From an uncultured Bacilli bacterium (GTDB taxonomy: Bacteria; Bacillota_I; Bacilli_A; RF39; UBA660): a stretch of DNA of 15,959 bases. Positions 13,369 to 15,959 of this stretch are shown piece by piece; within the stretch, counting starts at the first letter, position 1; each line of letters begins with the position of its first letter. The DNA lies in the NCBI GenBank assembly GCA_949113215.1, contig CARZYU010000001.1, positions 1 to 15,959 on the forward strand, in the 5' to 3' direction. Both the position numbers and the translations under genes were made by a program. The notes beneath the pieces are model-generated. The model was not told the origin of the DNA. It saw nothing but the letters and a program-made list of their open reading frames with translations, and did no database searches.

Positions 13369-14384
13369 CTTTCTTCTTCCATTAATTCTTTCATATTTAT
13401 TAAAAACTTATCAAAATCAGATTCAAATAATTTATCTTGGACAATTCTATATTTTTCAAACTCTGATAAAGCAAAACTTTCAGCAACTTTACGCGAAACT
13501 TTACCAGGATTATCCAATACTTCTCTTTCATTAAATTGTAAAAATACATCTAATCTTTTTTTCCAATCTGCCATCGTCATTGGGATATGTCTTTCTGCTT
13601 GATCTTCTGCATAGTCTAGATACATTGTAACTATTCTTTCTAAAGATATAAGTTCCTCTTTTGTTAAATAATTTTTAGCAATAACAACATCAGTTGCCAT
13701 TATTTTACCATTTGGAGAGTTTTTCCAAGTCGTAAGACCCATGTGTTCTTTCTTATAATTTGCTCTTTTTGCTATAACTTCCGCAGCAGTATTACCATGT
13801 GTTGCAAAGTGCATTTTATTTTGTACTGTTTTAAAAAATTCTTTAGTGACCGGAGAATCTTTATTATAATCTAAACTAGTAGCATAAATATCAGTAACTT
13901 TTTGATAAAAATTTCTTTCACTAATTCTAATTTCTCTAATCTCTTGCAACAATTCATCAAAGTAATTTTCATTTAAGAATGTTCCGTTTTTAAGTCTTTC
14001 CTTATCTAAAACATATCCCTTAACAGAATATTGTTTTAATATATTAATAGCCCACAATCTAAATTCTATTGCTCTTTTACTATTAACTTTAAAACCAACC
14101 GAAATGATGGCATCCAAATTATAGTATTTAGTCTTATAATTTTTTCCGTCTTCAGCAGTATGTAAGAAATCCTTACATACTGAATTTCTATCTAATTCGT
14201 GTTCTAAAACATTATTTAAATGCATTGTAATATTGTTTCTTGTTGTATCAAAAAGCTCAGCTATTAACTTTTGACTAAGCCAAACTGATTCATTATCCAC
14301 AATTACTTCAATTGTTTTCTCATTATTTTGTTTTGTAAAAATCAAAAATTCTGCAGTTGAATTTCTTATTTGTAAAGTTTGCAT
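13365..14384 (-). CDS. RhuM-family protein
   Basis: A 339-residue protein of the RhuM family, named after a gene on Salmonella pathogenicity island 3 and common in phages and genomic islands. The N-terminal 110 residues carry a winged or KilA/Bro-type DNA-binding-like segment: VWLSQKLIAELFDTTRNNIT, then TKYYNLDAIISVGFKVNS and RAIEFRLWAINILKQY. The C-terminal two thirds include the family-typical KMHFATHGNTAAEVI and HIPMTMADWKKRLDVFLQFN. The molecular function of RhuM is not established. I chose ATG 14384, with a perfect AGGAGGTG site; the open frame continues upstream but has no start with a site. It is coupled to the gene downstream by ATGA. Codons are strongly A/T-ending, unlike the core genes, indicating transfer. 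Confidence 0.88.
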   Translation of the reverse strand: MQTLQIRNSTAEFLIFTKQNNEKTIEVIVDNESVWLSQKLIAELFDTTRNNITMHLNNVLEHELDRNSVCKDFLHTAEDGKNYKTKYYNLDAIISVGFKVNSKRAIEFRLWAINILKQYSVKGYVLDKERLKNGTFLNENYFDELLQEIREIRISERNFYQKVTDIYATSLDYNKDSPVTKEFFKTVQNKMHFATHGNTAAEVIAKRANYKKEHMGLTTWKNSPNGKIMATDVVIAKNYLTKEELISLERIVTMYLDYAEDQAERHIPMTMADWKKRLDVFLQFNEREVLDNPGKVSRKVAESFALSEFEKYRIVQDKLFESDFDKFLINMKELMEEER

Positions 14385-14544
14385 TAGTTCACCTCCTAAA
14401 CTTTTTTGGATGAAGTCGATAATTAAAGTATAACTTATCGTTTGTATCATTCTTATCATCCTATAAAAATAGTTAAAATATTTATTATAACAGGATATGG
14501 AATACACTTTTCACGCTTGTGAAAACAACTATCTTATCCTTTAT
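14385..14544 (-). promoter_or_regulatory. leader of rhuM with a palindromic operator-like site
   Basis: This 160-base gap has no gene. It holds an inverted repeat with 7-base arms and a 4-base centre (TTTTCAC / GTGAAAA, 14508-14525). Just downstream on the minus strand is an extended -10 (TGTTATAAT, at about 14485-14493). A second looser repeat (CGATAA / TTATCG, 14418-14440) lies nearer the gene. No consensus -35 was found. Autoregulation by RhuM is possible but unproven. Confidence 0.45.
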
Positions 14545-15222
14545 TTATAAGGATTTTAACTCTTCAATTCTATCTATCTCCTTATCAGTATGATAATGAC
14601 CGCAATACCATAAATTATAATTAGTGGATTCTTCTATTTCATTTAAAAAATATTCTGTTGAATTATCTACTGTACTCTGATCTATATCTTCCAAAAACAT
14701 TTCTCTTGGTAAATATTTATAAGGGCAAGTATGAGATATTATAATATCAATTTTATGATCTAAATTTTTTAAAACTTTCCTTACTTTATTTTTAGTCTTA
14801 TCGTTTGGTTGTTCACTTTCATACCAATTATAGCCTTTAGATAACCTAAAATATTTATCAACACTATAAGCTCCACCAATTACTAATGTTTTTTTATTAT
14901 TAAAATCATATACTTCACCATCTTTAGCAAATAATATATTTGGATAATCTTCTTCATAATATACTATTCCATTATGAAATTGTTTTGTTTTATAAGATTT
15001 AATATTTTCGGGTCTTTCTTCATGGTTACCATGTATACAAAAAAATGTTATTGGATATTGCAACAAACTATCTTTTAAAAAATAATCTTTCTCATTTGCA
15101 TAATAATTTATTCCTGCATCTCCTAAGATAATTAAAATATCTTCTGTGGTTGTATCATTATCATAGCAAAAATAAAATACTTCTCTAAAATCTGCATGTT
15201 TATCTCCAGTTATATAAGTCAT
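14545..15222 (-). CDS. calcineurin-like metallophosphoesterase
   Basis: A 225-residue metal-dependent phosphoesterase. All the metal-binding motifs are in order: GDKH (Asp7, His9), GDAG (Asp35), GNHE (Asn66, His67), SH (His164) and GHYH (His209, His211). There is no signal peptide or membrane span, so it acts in the cytoplasm; its substrate (protein, nucleotide or nucleic acid) cannot be told. The protein ends only 14 residues after GHYH, somewhat short for the family, so the last strand may be trimmed. The start at 15222 has GGTGAT 6 bases upstream. It is the first gene of the AT-rich module, followed by rhuM after 160 bases, and begins just after the broken fic 5' part. Confidence 0.87.
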   Translation of the reverse strand: MTYITGDKHADFREVFYFCYDNDTTTEDILIILGDAGINYYANEKDYFLKDSLLQYPITFFCIHGNHEERPENIKSYKTKQFHNGIVYYEEDYPNILFAKDGEVYDFNNKKTLVIGGAYSVDKYFRLSKGYNWYESEQPNDKTKNKVRKVLKNLDHKIDIIISHTCPYKYLPREMFLEDIDQSTVDNSTEYFLNEIEESTNYNLWYCGHYHTDKEIDRIEELKSL

Positions 15223-15271
15223 ATTTTATCACCACATTTCAATTAGAAAATAATAATTTATTTTTGACTAA

Positions 15272-15560
15272 GGATTCATCTTCATCTCCAAATGGATGAA
15301 TTCTTTCAAATCTATAATGAAAATCGATGATATCTTCTAAGGCAATAATCGTTTTAGTGTTATATTCCGAAAGCAAATCATCATTTTTAGGAAGAAACGA
15401 TGCGGTATCAAATCTAGCTTCGGTTTAATCGCTTGTTAATCTACTACCTTCGATTTTATTCGAATTGTAAGAAAAGTTGATCTGTGCGTAATGATAGATA
15501 TTGCCTTTAAATTTTGATTCTTTCTGTCTGATCAACTTTTTTTATCTTATTAACATCCAT
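15272..15560 (-). pseudogene. fic remnant, N-terminal part through the Fic motif
   Basis: This fills the otherwise gene-free 370 bases between the metallophosphoesterase and ffh. ATG 15560 has AGGAGG 6 bases upstream. The frame opens MDVNKIKKVDQTERIKI, then is broken by one extra base in a T run near 15510. In the shifted frame it continues KGNIYHYAQINFSYNSNKIE with GSRLTSD, a stop (TAA, 15425-15427), TEARFDTASFLPKNDD, LLSEYN, and EDIIDFHYRFERIHPFGDED. The SxxxEG motif (SNKIEG) is the inhibitory helix of N-terminally self-inhibited Fic proteins. RFERIHPF leads into the catalytic motif, here degraded to HPFGDEDES. A stretch between PKNDD and LLSEYN, about 100 residues in intact relatives, is missing. 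Similarity ends near 15272; the C-terminal part is at 12700-12939. The gene is dead by frameshift, stop, deletion and interruption. Confidence 0.85.
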
Positions 15561-15590
15561 AGAAGCCTCCTCGTATTCCAGTTTAAATAA

Positions 15591-15639
15591 AAATCAGAAC
15601 GGCAATTTCATTTTGCCACTACTCATCTGTTTCATCATT
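15591..15639 (-). repeat. direct repeat: intact ffh 3' end
   Basis: This is the native-position partner of the repeat at 12657-12704. It covers the last 15 codons or so of ffh, its stop, and the next three bases. The fic remnant's start codon lies about 30 bases beyond it. Confidence 0.85.
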
Positions 15640-15959
15640 TGTTTCATTTGCTCAAAGCGATTCAAAAGCTGATTCACTTCCTGTACGGATAAACCACAGC
15701 CTTTGGCAATTCTTGTTTTGCGACTAGCCTTGATAATATCAGGGTTTCTTCTTTCTTTCGGTGTCATCGAAAGAATAATTGCTTCGATATGTGCCATTTG
15801 TTTAGGATCTACCTCTACTTTGTTTAATCCCATTTTGGAAGCCCCTGGAATCAATTTCAAAAGATTTTCAAGAGGTCCCATCTTTTTGATTTGTTTCATG
15901 GTTGATAAGAAGTCTTCCAAGTCGAACTTTCCCTTTTGCATTTTCTTAGCTGTTTTCAT
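15594..15959 (-). CDS. ffh: signal recognition particle protein Ffh, C-terminal part (partial)
   Basis: The last 121 residues of Ffh, the SRP GTPase that binds signal sequences together with 4.5S/scRNA and delivers ribosomes to the membrane. What is visible is the methionine-rich M domain: FDLEDFLSTMKQIKKMGPLE, IPGASKM, MTPKERRNPDIIKASRKTRI (the RNA-binding helix-turn-helix with SRxxRIAxGxG) and FEQMKQMMKQM. The methionine at the right edge is internal; the NG GTPase domain lies outside the window. The end is MKLPF then TGA. The gene is intact as far as seen, but its last codons form one copy of a direct repeat, suggesting that its 3' end was an integration target. Confidence 0.96.
   Translation of the reverse strand: MKTAKKMQKGKFDLEDFLSTMKQIKKMGPLENLLKLIPGASKMGLNKVEVDPKQMAHIEAIILSMTPKERRNPDIIKASRKTRIAKGCGLSVQEVNQLLNRFEQMKQMMKQMSSGKMKLPF

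Noticed and set aside
14385..14507. A longer RhuM frame reaching 14507
   Set aside because: The added stretch is low-complexity, covers the likely promoter and palindrome, and lacks a ribosome site; ATG 14384 has a perfect one.
15272..15560. Reading the fic fragment's internal stop as recoding or an alternative code
   Set aside because: The stop is TAA, the frame also has a one-base shift and a deletion, and the other genes use normal stops, so decay is the simpler account.
1..15959. CRISPR arrays, tRNA or rRNA genes
   Set aside because: No regularly spaced repeats and no cloverleaf or rRNA-like conserved stretches were seen on either strand.

Overview
The window looks like chromosomal DNA from a low-GC Gram-positive bacterium of the Bacilli/Firmicutes type. 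Evidence for this: a Firmicutes-order SUF operon (sufC-D-S-U-B), omega subunit and RecX genes, a PrsA-type lipoprotein foldase, a sortase, AGGAGG-type ribosome sites, and small spore-associated families (a CotD-like coat protein and two YjcZ-like tiny membrane proteins). TGA is used as a stop in several clear genes, so the standard bacterial code applies. I cannot name the genus; an uncultured gut Bacilli/Erysipelotrichia-like lineage is a guess.

Layout. 1-1407 (minus): a partial membrane-anchored protein, an ankyrin-repeat protein and a short SSB paralogue. 1570-5960 (minus): a compact SUF iron-sulfur operon, sufC, a shortened sufD, sufS and a SufU-SufB gene fusion. 6160-6570 (minus): mscL. 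6685-7834 (plus): a membrane-anchored unknown and a HIT hydrolase. 7894-9165 (plus): a sortase and a multi-pass membrane protein, converging with a CmpB-family membrane protein at 9157-9660 (minus). 9802-10022 (minus): two tiny single-span proteins too short for ordinary ORF calling. 10169-11173 (plus): PrsA-like foldase. 11200-12582 (minus): recX, rpoZ and a CotD-like gene. 15594-15959 (minus): the C-terminal part of ffh.

Between cotD and ffh (about 12657-15590) lies a visibly AT-richer accessory island with nested structure. A broken fic gene starts about 30 bases after ffh, and its 3' part lies at 12700-12939. It is split around its Fic motif by a three-gene module: a metallophosphoesterase, a RhuM-family protein, and a deoxyribosyltransferase-like protein coupled to RhuM through an ATGA overlap. 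The outer edge of the island, at 12657-12704, is a second, slightly diverged copy of the 3' end of ffh. Such a direct repeat of a gene's 3' end is what integration at ffh would leave, although no integrase is visible.

How the genes work together. In the SUF operon, SufS mobilises sulfur from cysteine, the SufU domain accepts it, and the SufB-SufC-SufD scaffold builds the cluster; here the acceptor and the scaffold subunit are one polypeptide. The tiny membrane proteins and the CotD-like protein are each preceded by a sequence resembling a sigma-K promoter, suggesting a late-sporulation programme. The features I consider most worth following up are the SufU-SufB fusion, the ffh 3'-end repeat, and the module inserted in fic.
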